Shown here: positions 48,837 through 58,211 of the stretch, one piece after another
Layout: the number at the start of each line of letters is the position of its first letter
How positions within the stretch are numbered: the stretch's first letter is position 1
Assembly (NCBI RefSeq): GCF_030409315.1
Contig: NZ_JAUFPS010000041.1
Location: 1 to 64,000 of the forward strand
Direction of reading: 5' to 3'
Length of the DNA stretch: 64,000 bases
Source of the DNA: Mucilaginibacter flavus
Lineage (GTDB): Bacteria; Bacteroidota; Bacteroidia; Sphingobacteriales; Sphingobacteriaceae
Notes under the pieces: model-generated
Told to the model about the DNA's origin: nothing
The model's input: only the letters and a program-made list of their open reading frames with translations
The model's database searches: none
Program-made: the position numbers and the translations under genes

Positions 48837-49613
48837 CTACTGAAATTCAATAATCACCTTATCATTAAGGTTTAAGCCCAATAAGCCACTGGCGTTACCT
48901 TTGTTAATGGCAATTTCTAAATGATCGCTTATGCCAAACAGGCAAAGTTTTTCGCCAACGGGCACCTCGTTGTAATGCCAGCTTAGGTGGTTTATGGTTT
49001 CATTGCGTTTAAAATTCAACACAAACTTACGGCCTTGCTGTACGCTGTTAAAAAACTCCTTGGTAATATTGGTTATTACATTTTGAAACGAATCAATATA
49101 AATCACCACGCCTTTGATCAGGTTTTTTTCGATAACAGGCTGCAGGTTCATTTTGTTTTCTATATCCTGCACCGGTAAACCAATTTCATTTAGCTTACCG
49201 CCTTTAGCCAAATGGCAGGCGGCTTTTACAAAAATATCGGCAAGAGGGAAGTGTAAAAACTTCAAATCCTGCATAATATTTATCTCCACAATTTCCTCGG
49301 GCTCGGTATCAAACATCAACGAAAAAATTCCATTATCGGCACCTACAAAATAATGTTTTTTGTACCTTACCGCCAGGTACTTTGTATGATCGCTGTAAAC
49401 GGTATCAATACCTATAAGGTGCACGGTATCCTCGGGAAAGTAATAAAAGCTGTTCTTTAATATAAACGCGGCCTGCTGCACATTGAAGGCCGCCACACTG
49501 TTGGTAATATCAACAATATTCACTGTGGGGAGTAATTTATAGATGCTTCCTTTTAAAGCAGCCTGATAAATGTCTTTATCGCCCAGGTCAGTAGTTAATG
49601 TTATTATTGCCAT
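48837..49613 (-). CDS. SAM hydrolase / SAM hydroxide adenosyltransferase family protein (DUF62)
   Basis: A 258-residue member of the fluorinase/chlorinase-like family. Typical non-halogenating members use water to convert S-adenosylmethionine to adenosine and methionine. Recognisable are the start IITLTTDLGDKDIYQAALKGSI, the VHLIGIDTVY strand, YFVGADNGIFSLMF and the C-terminal LCLFGISDHLEIAINKGNAS. The DLGDKD motif holds the ribose-binding Asp. Function as a SAM hydrolase is family-based inference. It is the first gene of the minus-strand operon, divergent from phoH. Confidence 0.9.
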   Translation of the reverse strand: MAIITLTTDLGDKDIYQAALKGSIYKLLPTVNIVDITNSVAAFNVQQAAFILKNSFYYFPEDTVHLIGIDTVYSDHTKYLAVRYKKHYFVGADNGIFSLMFDTEPEEIVEINIMQDLKFLHFPLADIFVKAACHLAKGGKLNEIGLPVQDIENKMNLQPVIEKNLIKGVVIYIDSFQNVITNITKEFFNSVQQGRKFVLNFKRNETINHLSWHYNEVPVGEKLCLFGISDHLEIAINKGNASGLLGLNLNDKVIIEFQ

Positions 49614-49714
49614 TAATTTTATAAATATTTATTGCTAATCTTGTAATAGCATTTGAAGCTACAAATATTCAATTTTTAATTCATAAAAATCCGTAACTAA
49701 AAATCAAATTAGTA

Positions 49715-50674
49715 TTGAACGAACTAAAGCTATCAATTGAAAACGTAAATCCAGCCGTATTGTGGGGGCCTAATAATGATCATTTTGAGATCATTAAGAA
49801 ACAGTATCCCAAGCTTAAAATAGTTGCACGGGGCAGCGAAGTAAAAGTTTTGGGTGATGATCACGAACTGAATGTTTTCCAGGAGAAATTTTCGCACCTG
49901 CTTAGTCACGTTGAGAAATTTGAGAACCTGAACATTACCGACCTTGAACGTATTTTAGGGTCAAAAGCAACTACAGCGCCATCTGCCGAGCAGGTAACCG
50001 ATAAGTTTGCCAGCGGCGAGGTGATTGTTTTCGGTCCGAATGGTGTAATGGTAAAGGCGCGTACTGCCAACCAGCGTAAAATGGTTGATAGTATTAACAA
50101 AAGCGATATCCTTTTTGCCATTGGCCCCGCCGGTACAGGTAAAACCTACACCGCGGTAGCACTTGCTGTACGTGCACTCAAAAACAAAGAGATCAAGCGT
50201 ATTATCCTTACTCGCCCAGCGGTTGAAGCAGGAGAGAACCTTGGTTTTTTACCCGGCGATTTGAAGGAAAAGATTGATCCGTACCTGAGGCCGTTATATG
50301 ATGCTTTAGATGATATGATCCCGGCAGAAAAACTGAAGTTTTACCTGGAGAACCGTACCATTGAAATTGCACCATTAGCCTTTATGCGCGGCCGTACGTT
50401 GGATAATTGCTTTGTGATTTTGGACGAAGCCCAAAACGCTACCGATATGCAGTTAAAAATGTTTTTAACACGTATGGGTCCATCGGCTAAGTTTATTGTT
50501 ACCGGCGATGTTACCCAGATAGATTTACCAAAAAAACAACAATCGGGCCTGCACACAGCCCTGCGCATATTAACAGATATTAAAGGAATTGAAATAGTAT
50601 ACCTAAGCGGAGAAGACGTTGTACGCCACAAACTGGTACGCAAAATATTAGCAGCTTACGGGGATATACAATAA
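49715..50674 (+). CDS. PhoH family ATPase
   Basis: A 319-residue P-loop protein. The start codon is TTG at 49715; no ATG precedes the family N-terminus NELKLSIENVNPAVLWGPNN. A short KH/RNA-binding-like region (about 25-85) comes before the PhoH domain: Walker A GPAGTGKT (137-144), TRPAVEAGENLGFLPGDLKEKI, Walker B CFVILDEAQNA and sensor VTGDVTQIDLP. Family members act in RNA metabolism and ribosome maturation; the precise role here is unknown. Co-directional with purC across an inverted word-repeat spacer. Confidence 0.93.
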   Translation: MNELKLSIENVNPAVLWGPNNDHFEIIKKQYPKLKIVARGSEVKVLGDDHELNVFQEKFSHLLSHVEKFENLNITDLERILGSKATTAPSAEQVTDKFASGEVIVFGPNGVMVKARTANQRKMVDSINKSDILFAIGPAGTGKTYTAVALAVRALKNKEIKRIILTRPAVEAGENLGFLPGDLKEKIDPYLRPLYDALDDMIPAEKLKFYLENRTIEIAPLAFMRGRTLDNCFVILDEAQNATDMQLKMFLTRMGPSAKFIVTGDVTQIDLPKKQQSGLHTALRILTDIKGIEIVYLSGEDVVRHKLVRKILAAYGDIQ

Positions 50675-50678
50675 AGGA

Positions 50679-50790
50679 GTAGCAAGTAGTAAGTATCAAG
50701 TATCAAGATTTTGACTTTAAGAGTTGATTTTTGATACGTGATAAGAAGTGCCAACCTTTGTCTTACTACTTGATACTTACTACTTGATAC
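50679..50790. repeat. Inverted word-repeat locus G (AAGTAGTAAGTATCAAG family) in the phoH-purC spacer
   Basis: The left arm (50679-50707) begins 5 nt after the phoH stop; the right arm (50762-50790) ends 7 nt before the purC ATG. The two 29-nt arms are inverted copies with about 26 matching positions. The left arm also matches 29466-29494 at 27 of 29 bases. The loop is about 54 nt with no ORF. Confidence 0.88.
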
Positions 50791-50797
50791 TAAAAGA

Positions 50798-51742
50798 ATG
50801 AACGCAATAAAAGAAACACATTTTAACTTCCCGGGACAAACGGGCTATTATAAGGGTAAGGTACGCGATGTTTACACCATACATAATAAATACCTGGCTA
50901 TGGTGGTATCTGACAGGATATCGGCTTTTGACGTGGTATTGCCCGAAGCTATTCCTTACAAAGGACAGGTGTTAAACCAGATAGCTGCCCGCTTTTTAGA
51001 GGCTACTGCCGATATTGTACCCAACTGGGTTATTTCGGTGCCAGATCCAAGCGTTACCATTGGCCGTATCTGCGAGCCATTTAAGGTAGAGATGGTAATA
51101 CGCGGTTATCTGGCTGGTCATGCGGCGCGTGAATACGCTGCCGGCCGCAGGCAGGTTTGTGGTGTTAGCTTACCCGAGGGTTTAAAAGAGAACGACATTT
51201 TACCACAACCCATCATTACGCCAACCACCAAAGCATCGGTAGGGCATGATGAGGATATATCAAAAGAAGATATCCTTGCACGTGGCATTGTATCTGCCGA
51301 AGACTATGCTCAATTGGAAGCCTACACCCAGGCCTTATTTAAACGTGGTACCGAAATTGCCGCTAAGCAAGGACTAATTTTGGTTGATACCAAATACGAG
51401 TTTGGTAAAGTTGATGGTGAGATTTTCCTGATAGATGAAATTCACACGCCCGATTCATCACGCTATTTTTATAAAGAAGGTTACGAGGAGCGCCAGCAAA
51501 AGGAGGAGCCTCAAAAGCAATTATCAAAAGAGTTTGTAAGAAGGTGGTTGATTGAAAACGGTTTTCAGGGTAAAGACGGACAGGTAGTGCCGGTGATGAC
51601 ACCCGAAATTGTGGAGTCGATTTCTGAACGCTATATTGAGCTTTACGAAAAGATAATTGGCGAACCGTTTGTAAAATCGGATACCGAAAGCGTATTAAAC
51701 AGGGTAGAAGGAGCGATTAACAACGCACTTAGTGTGATGTAA
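50798..51742 (+). CDS. purC: Phosphoribosylaminoimidazole-succinocarboxamide synthase
   Basis: A 314-residue SAICAR synthetase that joins CAIR and aspartate in purine synthesis. [49 protein letters not shown] is the family start, with the KVRD phosphate loop. [16 protein letters not shown] and [32 protein letters not shown] form the active site. The longer form (about 310 residues) is usual for this phylum. No other pur genes are adjacent. Confidence 0.97.
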   Translation: MNAIKETHFNFPGQTGYYKGKVRDVYTIHNKYLAMVVSDRISAFDVVLPEAIPYKGQVLNQIAARFLEATADIVPNWVISVPDPSVTIGRICEPFKVEMVIRGYLAGHAAREYAAGRRQVCGVSLPEGLKENDILPQPIITPTTKASVGHDEDISKEDILARGIVSAEDYAQLEAYTQALFKRGTEIAAKQGLILVDTKYEFGKVDGEIFLIDEIHTPDSSRYFYKEGYEERQQKEEPQKQLSKEFVRRWLIENGFQGKDGQVVPVMTPEIVESISERYIELYEKIIGEPFVKSDTESVLNRVEGAINNALSVM

Positions 51743-51794
51743 TTTTTAATTCCACATAAATAAATCATATCTTAGCTTATAAATTTTAATAAGA

Positions 51795-52172
51795 ATGAAA
51801 TTTGCTGTCGATAAACACGAGAAGTATATTTTGGTGAAATTGAATGAATCAAAGCTGAATTCATTAGTTACACCTCAACTAAAATCCGAACTGATTCTGA
51901 TCAATACGGAGGGACAAAGGAATATCATTCTCGATCTTTCTAACGTAAAGTTTGCCGATTCATCTGGTTTAAGTAGCCTGTTGGTTGGTCATCGTTTATG
52001 TAAAAACGCTTCGGGCGTATTTATTCTTGCCGGTTTAAACGATGCTGTTGCACGTTTAATCACCATTTCGCAGTTGGATAACGTACTTACCATTGTACCT
52101 ACAGCAGAAGAAGGTGTTGATTTGATCTTTATGGAAGAGATCGAAAAGGAATTGAAAAAAGAATCAAGATAA
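51795..52172 (+). CDS. STAS domain protein, anti-sigma factor antagonist type
   Basis: A 125-residue single STAS domain resembling SpoIIAA/RsbV. The segment NIILDLSNVKFADSSGLSSLLVG carries the phosphorylatable serine motif (DSSGL, Ser56/Ser57). No anti-sigma kinase (RsbW-like) or sigma factor gene is adjacent, so its partner is elsewhere or it has another regulatory role. It lies 52 bp after purC and 21 bp before the RNase Z gene. Confidence 0.88.
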   Translation: MKFAVDKHEKYILVKLNESKLNSLVTPQLKSELILINTEGQRNIILDLSNVKFADSSGLSSLLVGHRLCKNASGVFILAGLNDAVARLITISQLDNVLTIVPTAEEGVDLIFMEEIEKELKKESR

Positions 52173-52193
52173 ATTATTTATTGTTATCCCATT

Positions 52194-53108
52194 ATGAAAT
52201 TTGAGGTAACAATACTCGGTAGCAGCTCTGCAACTCCCATATTTAACAGAAATCCTACAGCGCAGGTGCTCAACATCAATGAGCACCTGTACTTAATAGA
52301 TTGCGGCGAAGGCACCCAGCAACAAATGCTTCGTTTTGATGTTAAAGCCAGCCGGATAGACTATATTTTTATCAGCCACCTTCACGGCGATCATTACCTG
52401 GGCCTGGTAGGTTTACTATCATCCATGCATCTTAACGGGCGCAAAAAGCCGCTTTATCTTTTCGGTCCGCCACATTTAATGGAGATTATTAATCTGCAAT
52501 TAAAATATTCAGAAACAGAACTTCATTTTCCGCTGGAGTTTAAAGAAACCAATACAGAAAAACCCGAGGTGATAGTAAGCAACAATGATATTATCATTGA
52601 AACAATCCCGCTTTTTCACCGTATAGCTTGTACCGGATTTATTTTCAGGGAGAAGAAACGCTTGCGTAAACTTCGTAAAGAAGTGATTGAACAATTAGAA
52701 ATCCCGGTACCATATTTCACCTCATTAAAAAAAGGATTTGATTATACAGCGCCTAACGGCGACGTAATTAAAAACGAAGACTTAACTACAGATTCGGCCG
52801 AGCCCAAATCATATGCTTATTGCTCTGATACTATTTACTCAGAAGCTTATTTTGAGCAGATCACCGACGCTACACTGCTATATCACGAATCCACATTCTT
52901 GAATGATATGTTGGATAGGGCCAGGGAAACAAATCACACCACAGCCTTACAGGCTGGCGAGGTGGCATTAAAAACGAATGCGAGGCGCTTACTTATTGGG
53001 CACTTTTCGGCGCGTTATAAAACGCTCAACGAACTGTTAGAAGAAGCACGTTCTGTTTTTCCCAACACAGATCTGGCTATAGAAGGCAGGACGTTTTATA
53101 TAGACTGA
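52194..53108 (+). CDS. rnz: Ribonuclease Z
   Basis: A 304-residue tRNA 3'-processing endonuclease with a metallo-beta-lactamase fold. Metal motif H62-L-H64-G-D66-H67 lies in FISHLHGDHYLGL. The flexible-arm region (about 155-180, EKKRLRKLRKEVIEQL) binds tRNA; YCSDTIY and ESTFLNDMLDRARETNHTTALQAG carry later metal ligands, and LLIGHFSARY ends the active site. Full length for the short (bacterial) form. Confidence 0.95.
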   Translation: MKFEVTILGSSSATPIFNRNPTAQVLNINEHLYLIDCGEGTQQQMLRFDVKASRIDYIFISHLHGDHYLGLVGLLSSMHLNGRKKPLYLFGPPHLMEIINLQLKYSETELHFPLEFKETNTEKPEVIVSNNDIIIETIPLFHRIACTGFIFREKKRLRKLRKEVIEQLEIPVPYFTSLKKGFDYTAPNGDVIKNEDLTTDSAEPKSYAYCSDTIYSEAYFEQITDATLLYHESTFLNDMLDRARETNHTTALQAGEVALKTNARRLLIGHFSARYKTLNELLEEARSVFPNTDLAIEGRTFYID

Positions 53109-53140
53109 TGTGCAAATGTGCAAATTTCAGATGTGCAGAT
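53109..53140. repeat. Intergenic word-repeat locus H (ATGTGCAAAT family) after rnz
   Basis: Directly after the rnz stop, the words TGTGCAAATGTGC and CAAATTTCAGATGTGC repeat. Positions 53119-53140 match locus D at 21 of 22 bases. One-armed; followed by AT-rich sequence with a CTGAACCGG word whose inverse also occurs near 29555. Confidence 0.7.
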
Positions 53141-53234
53141 TTTTTGATTTGAAAATGATTTTTTCTGAACCGGGATTAAGGAGATTTCTCAGATTTTTTG
53201 GATTTTGATTTTCAATCAGGATTCTTTTACAAAT

Positions 53235-53271
53235 AAAAAGGCCTGTAATCAAAGCGATTGCAGGCCTTTTT
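53235..53271. terminator. Bidirectional terminator between rnz and the MCE gene
   Basis: AAAAAGGCCTGTAATC pairs with GATTGCAGGCCTTTTT around a short AAAGC loop, with one internal mismatch. It has A/T runs on both flanks and suits two convergent genes. Confidence 0.88.
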
Positions 53272-53322
53272 GTTTGCTATTTTTCTGTCTTGATTCTTGA
53301 CTCTAACCTCTTTATTCTTTTC

Positions 53323-54267
53323 TCAGTCTTTTTTGCCGCCGAATACGGAGAAGCTTACATAGCGTTTAGGGTGGGCTTTAAGATCGATCAACAGGTTGTT
53401 GAGGCTGTTGGTTGCGTTATCCATGTTGCGGTAAACTTTATCATCGTTAATCAGTAAGCCTAAGGTACCTTTGGTCGAGTTCATACTGGCTATGGTAGCT
53501 TGAAGGTCGGCCATGGCTTTATTGGCGTTATCTAAGGTGTTTTTGATGTTTGATGCAGCAAGATCATTGCTTACTTTTTCAAAGTTGGCGGTAATGCCGT
53601 TAACATGTACTGTGCTGGTTTTCAGGTTACCAGATACTACTTCGGCATTTGAAAGGATACCATCAATGTGTTTGGTTTGGCTGCCCACCAGGTTGTCAAT
53701 TTTTTTGGTAACACCTTCTAATGTTTGCAATGAGTTGGCAATGCTCATGAAGCTACGGTCAACATTTTTTTGAAAGTTGGGGTTCAAAATTTTGTTGATA
53801 GCCGCAAGCGATGAATCGAGCTTGTTGATTAATTGCTCGGCCTTTTTCTGGATAGGTTGCAGACTTTCTGCAAGGCTGCCTTGAATATCAGCTTTAAGAG
53901 TATCTTTATTTTCGGCAAGCACTTTGCTGTTACCCAGTTCAAAAACAATGGCTTTACTGCCCAAAAGGTCGGTACTTTCTAATTTAGCCAGTGTGTTGTT
54001 AGGTACATCGTACTTTTCTTCAATATTAAACTCAACAATAGTACGGCCGTCGGGCTGAAGCTCCATTTTGGAAATACGACCAATCTGGAAACCATTTACT
54101 AATACCGGTTTGGATACGCCAAGTCCTTCTACGCTATTGTAAACAGCATAAAATTTATTTGATCCCGAAAAAACGTCGTTGCCTTTTAAAAAGCTATAGC
54201 CTAATACAAGTATAGTTATAGCTATTACGGTAAGCGCACCTATTTTGGTTTCGTTTGAAATTTTCAT
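53323..54267 (-). CDS. MlaD/MCE domain protein
   Basis: A 314-residue membrane-anchored lipid-trafficking component. One N-terminal transmembrane helix (about 9-27) is followed by an MCE domain (about 37-115, with VEGLGVSKPVLVNGFQIGRISKMEL and STDLLGSKAIVFELG). A long helical region (about 140-290) may form a needle-like extension. MlaD subunits work with a MlaE permease and MlaF ATPase; those genes are not in the window. It is 137 bp after the amidase gene on the same strand. Confidence 0.92.
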   Translation of the reverse strand: MKISNETKIGALTVIAITILVLGYSFLKGNDVFSGSNKFYAVYNSVEGLGVSKPVLVNGFQIGRISKMELQPDGRTIVEFNIEEKYDVPNNTLAKLESTDLLGSKAIVFELGNSKVLAENKDTLKADIQGSLAESLQPIQKKAEQLINKLDSSLAAINKILNPNFQKNVDRSFMSIANSLQTLEGVTKKIDNLVGSQTKHIDGILSNAEVVSGNLKTSTVHVNGITANFEKVSNDLAASNIKNTLDNANKAMADLQATIASMNSTKGTLGLLINDDKVYRNMDNATNSLNNLLIDLKAHPKRYVSFSVFGGKKD

Positions 54268-54404
54268 TAAGCAGAGTAAGTAGTATGTGTGATTATATGT
54301 TTTTGCTTTAAAGCACCATAGTGCTATAGGTAATGTATTTACTTTTTAATATACGTTTGAGCAGGGCATTAAGTTTGGCAGTAAACGCTAAGTGCTTGTT
54401 TTTA

Positions 54405-55310
54405 TTACTGGGCAACCTGCTCAACGGCTGCTTTATAGTTTAATAAAGCACGTACTATTGAGTTTACAATCTCGTTTTGTCCGTCTTCTGAGTTTAGGTA
54501 TTCTTCATCTTTAGGATTGTTAATATATCCTGTTTCAACCAATACCGAAGGCATGGCGGTATGGCATAATACATAAATACCCTGTTCCCTTAAACCTTCA
54601 CTTTGACGGCCATCTGTTTCGGTAAACTCGTTATTAATCAGCGTAGCCAGTTTAATACTTTGCTGTCTGAATTTTCTTTTATACTCGTTAGTTAAAATAA
54701 CAGTAACAGGATCATCGGGGTCCAAGCCGGCATCCATGCCAGAGTCTTCTTCAACCTGGTTGTGAACAATTGTTTTTTCTTCTTCTTTTGATCTGTGTAA
54801 ACCATAAATAAGCAGCAACACCCCTCGGCCAGAACGATCTGGTACGGTAACCGTACGATAAACAGCTTTATGATGTTTGGTGCCCACCTGCTCGCGCACG
54901 CGCCTGTCTGATAATGAATTGCAGTGGATAGATACAAATACGTTTCCCTTGTTCTCGTTCGCTATTTCGGCACGGCGTTCAAATGATACATCGTCTTCGG
55001 TACTACGTGTTAAAACCGCGTTTACACCGGCCATATCTTTTTCTATGGCTTTTTGCAATTTTAGTGCGATGGCAAGCGTTACATTTCTTTCCTGTGAAAA
55101 GCTGCCCGAAGCTCCATGAGAAAAGTGACCCGTACCGGTAGGTTTACCACCGTGACCAGGGTCGACAATGATAGTTTTGATTTTAAAACCACCGTTATTT
55201 AAAATAGTGTCTGTTTTTATGGAACCATAAGATGTACCCGGGAAATATGAAAGGAGTATCACTAATACCGATAAACTATAAATCAATCTTTTCAATGCCC
55301 TATTTTTCAT
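54405..55310 (-). CDS. N-acetylmuramoyl-L-alanine amidase (AmiC/Amidase_3 family)
   Basis: A 301-residue exported zinc amidase that cuts the bond between muramic acid and the stem peptide. The signal region ends around residue 30. Zinc ligands are His53 (VDPGHGG), Glu74 (SQERN) and His129 (SIHCN), with the catalytic glutamate in PSVLVETGYINNP. A lysine- and acid-rich insertion (about 160-200) interrupts the domain. Divergent from the lptD-like gene, it places cell-wall and outer-membrane functions together. Confidence 0.94.
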   Translation of the reverse strand: MKNRALKRLIYSLSVLVILLSYFPGTSYGSIKTDTILNNGGFKIKTIIVDPGHGGKPTGTGHFSHGASGSFSQERNVTLAIALKLQKAIEKDMAGVNAVLTRSTEDDVSFERRAEIANENKGNVFVSIHCNSLSDRRVREQVGTKHHKAVYRTVTVPDRSGRGVLLLIYGLHRSKEEEKTIVHNQVEEDSGMDAGLDPDDPVTVILTNEYKRKFRQQSIKLATLINNEFTETDGRQSEGLREQGIYVLCHTAMPSVLVETGYINNPKDEEYLNSEDGQNEIVNSIVRALLNYKAAVEQVAQ

Positions 55311-55362
55311 TATTTTTGAACGCTGTTAACTATATCTGCAAAAATACTATTCATAATCAATT

Positions 55363-58206
55363 TTGAAATTCATAACACCTTTTTTTCTACTTGCAATTAT
55401 TTTAACGGTGAGTGTATATGTTACGCAAAGCAAAGGTACACATAAGCGCTATAGCCGCAAGGTTGTTGCCGATACTATTATAAAACTTGACACCAACAAG
55501 AAGAAGGATCGTAAACTTCTTAAAATTAATAAATCTACTCAAAGTTCATCGCTTAATAATGATGGGCAGGCCGGAAAAAACCTGAATATCGCTCCCTTAA
55601 ACGATACTATTACTAAAAAGATAGACACCGGGAAAAATAAAAAGATTAGTCCTGTGCCTGTTATTCCTGGTAAAAAAGCTGCTACCGAAGTAGATACTAC
55701 CAAAGATAAAGGTGCCATACAATCTGAAGTAAAGGCTGTTGCCGAAGATTCGACCATTGTTGACAATGATCATAACGTATTGTACCTATACGGCAGGGCA
55801 AGGGTAACTTATGAAGATTTTGAGCTGGATGCCGATTACATTAGGGTTGACCAAAAAAATCACCTCATTTTTGCCAGCGGCAGCATCGACCCACGGACAA
55901 AACGCTATATAGGTCGACCGATTTCAAAATCCAAAAACGAAAAGCCAATCGCTTCAGATTCCTTATTATTTAACTACAATACCAAAAAAGGTAAACTATA
56001 CAATCCTGCATCTGAGCAGGAGGGTAACTTTATATCTGGCGGCCAGGCCAAAAAATTGAACGAAACTGAGGTTGCTTATCGCAACGTAATTTTTAGTACC
56101 TGCGATTTGCCGTATCCTGATACCCACTTTGGTATCGTGATCACCAAAGGGATTGGCGAAAAAAACAGGATCATATCCGGCCCGGCTTACCTTGAAATTG
56201 AGGGCGTTCCTTTACCACTGGCTATTCCGTTCGGCTTTTTCCCTAAGCCCAACCAGCGAACATCCGGGGTGATATTGCCAACCTTTGGCGAGGATGCCAA
56301 ACTGGGCTTTAAGCTGGCCGGTTTTGGCTATTACCTTGGTTTTAGCGATTACATGGATTTAACCACTACGGGTACCATATATTCTAAAGGATCATATGAA
56401 GTAAATGCTACATCGAGGTATTTAGTGCGTTATAAATACAGCGGTAACTTATCTTTAAGTTATGGTTCGCATAATTACCAGTTGCCGGGCGACCCACCGG
56501 TAAAGGATATTCACATCGACTGGACGCACTCGCAAGATCCAAGTGCCAACCCTGGTTCAACGTTCAGTGCTTCGGTAAACGCGGGTACATCCGGTTACTT
56601 TTCGCGTAACCCATCAACTTCAAATTATAACGTGGTAACAGCTGCGCAAAGTAGCTTGCGTTCAAGTATATCCTATGGTAAAACCTGGGCCGGTACGCCG
56701 TTTAACTTAAGTGTGGGTATTGGGCATAGTCAGGATATTGCCAATAAAACCATCACCATTGAGTTGCCCACTGTAGCGTTTGGTATGTCGTCCATCAATC
56801 CCTTCGATTCAAAGGATAGGGTAGGCGAGCAAAAATGGTATCAAAAAATTACCATTAGTTATAACCTTAATGCCACCAATAAGGTAAACAACATTCCGGA
56901 ATCGGAACTATTTAAAAGCTCCGTTACCAGGCGCCTGCAAAACGGTTTTCAGCACCAGATTCCGGTAAGTTTGGGCCTTAATGTGCTTAAATACTTTCAA
57001 TTTAACAGCAGCGTGAACTACACCGAACGCTGGTATTTTCAAAGCATCAACAAACATTTTGAACGCGGAAGTATATCCAGTACCGACGCTTTAATTACCG
57101 ATACTTTACAGGGCTTTAAACGCGCCGGTAACTACAGCCTTAGCACCGGTTTATCAACCAAAGTATATGGCACCTGGAATTTTAAACACGGTAACCTAAA
57201 AGCCATCAGGCACGTGATGACGCCATCATTGGGTTTTGGTTACACCCCCGATTACTCGGACCCAACTTACGGCTACTATAAAACTGCCGTAAGTACGGCA
57301 AGTGTGCCTTACCCTTACACGCATACCAAATATTCTATTTTTGAAAACGGTGTTTATGGCTATCCTTCAAGCGGTAAACAGGCGGGTATCAGTTTTGCTT
57401 TGGATAATACAATCGAAGCTAAGTTAAAAGCCAAAAGTACCGATACATCTGGTACCGACAGGAAAATAACATTGCTACAGGGTTTATCATTTTCAACCTT
57501 TTACAACTTCGCGGCGGATTCTATGAAACTGGCAAACATCCAGTTTTCGGGTCATACGGCTATATTTAAGCAAAAGGTAAATATCAGCTTTAGTGGGGCG
57601 TTTAACCCATATGTTACCAGCGTGCATGATTCTATCGCCAATAATACCATCGTACGTACAAGTCAGCTTATCAATAAATACCGATGGTCAAATGGCCAGT
57701 TTCCGCAGTTAAGTCAGGCCAGTATTTCGGCAAGTGGGAGTTTAAATTCTACTACGGCTAAAGCGCCCGGTACTCCGGCTGTTAACACATTGCAAAGTAT
57801 CGGTGCCCAACAAGCTCAGCGACTGGCACTCATTAACAGCGATCCAAATTCCTATGTGGATTTTAATGTGCCCTGGAATATCTCCCTTAACTATAGCTAT
57901 AGCTATAGTAATTATCTTAACCAAATATCAACCAGCAATACCATTATGATAAGCGGTGACGTAAGTATCACCCAAAAGTGGAAGATTCAGTACTCAACCA
58001 ACTATGACTTTAAGGCGGCTAAATTGAGCAGCGCAACGTCATTTTCTATTTATCGCGACTTACATTGTTGGGATCTTTCATTTCAATGGGTACCTTTCGG
58101 TTACTTAAAATCGTATAACGTTACCTTGAAAGTTAAATCAACCATTTTGCAGGATTTGAAACTGAGCAAAAGGAACGATTATTCAAGTAACAGGACTTTT
58201 TATTAA
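55363..58206 (+). CDS. LptD-like LPS-assembly outer-membrane protein
   Basis: A 947-residue outer-membrane protein. The start codon is TTG (55363), as no ATG precedes the signal segment KFITPFFLLAIILTVSVYVTQ. After a Lys/Thr-rich linker comes an OstA/LptA-like region (about 130-235, LYLYGRARVTYEDFELDADYIRVD, ASGSIDP), then the barrel domain with PLPLAIPFGFFPKPNQRTSGVILPTFG, the LptD signature. Members insert LPS into the outer leaflet. It is longer than E. coli LptD in its linker and barrel. Overlap-free, it precedes cinA by 5 bp. Confidence 0.88.
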   Translation: MKFITPFFLLAIILTVSVYVTQSKGTHKRYSRKVVADTIIKLDTNKKKDRKLLKINKSTQSSSLNNDGQAGKNLNIAPLNDTITKKIDTGKNKKISPVPVIPGKKAATEVDTTKDKGAIQSEVKAVAEDSTIVDNDHNVLYLYGRARVTYEDFELDADYIRVDQKNHLIFASGSIDPRTKRYIGRPISKSKNEKPIASDSLLFNYNTKKGKLYNPASEQEGNFISGGQAKKLNETEVAYRNVIFSTCDLPYPDTHFGIVITKGIGEKNRIISGPAYLEIEGVPLPLAIPFGFFPKPNQRTSGVILPTFGEDAKLGFKLAGFGYYLGFSDYMDLTTTGTIYSKGSYEVNATSRYLVRYKYSGNLSLSYGSHNYQLPGDPPVKDIHIDWTHSQDPSANPGSTFSASVNAGTSGYFSRNPSTSNYNVVTAAQSSLRSSISYGKTWAGTPFNLSVGIGHSQDIANKTITIELPTVAFGMSSINPFDSKDRVGEQKWYQKITISYNLNATNKVNNIPESELFKSSVTRRLQNGFQHQIPVSLGLNVLKYFQFNSSVNYTERWYFQSINKHFERGSISSTDALITDTLQGFKRAGNYSLSTGLSTKVYGTWNFKHGNLKAIRHVMTPSLGFGYTPDYSDPTYGYYKTAVSTASVPYPYTHTKYSIFENGVYGYPSSGKQAGISFALDNTIEAKLKAKSTDTSGTDRKITLLQGLSFSTFYNFAADSMKLANIQFSGHTAIFKQKVNISFSGAFNPYVTSVHDSIANNTIVRTSQLINKYRWSNGQFPQLSQASISASGSLNSTTAKAPGTPAVNTLQSIGAQQAQRLALINSDPNSYVDFNVPWNISLNYSYSYSNYLNQISTSNTIMISGDVSITQKWKIQYSTNYDFKAAKLSSATSFSIYRDLHCWDLSFQWVPFGYLKSYNVTLKVKSTILQDLKLSKRNDYSSNRTFY

Positions 58207-58211
58207 TCACT

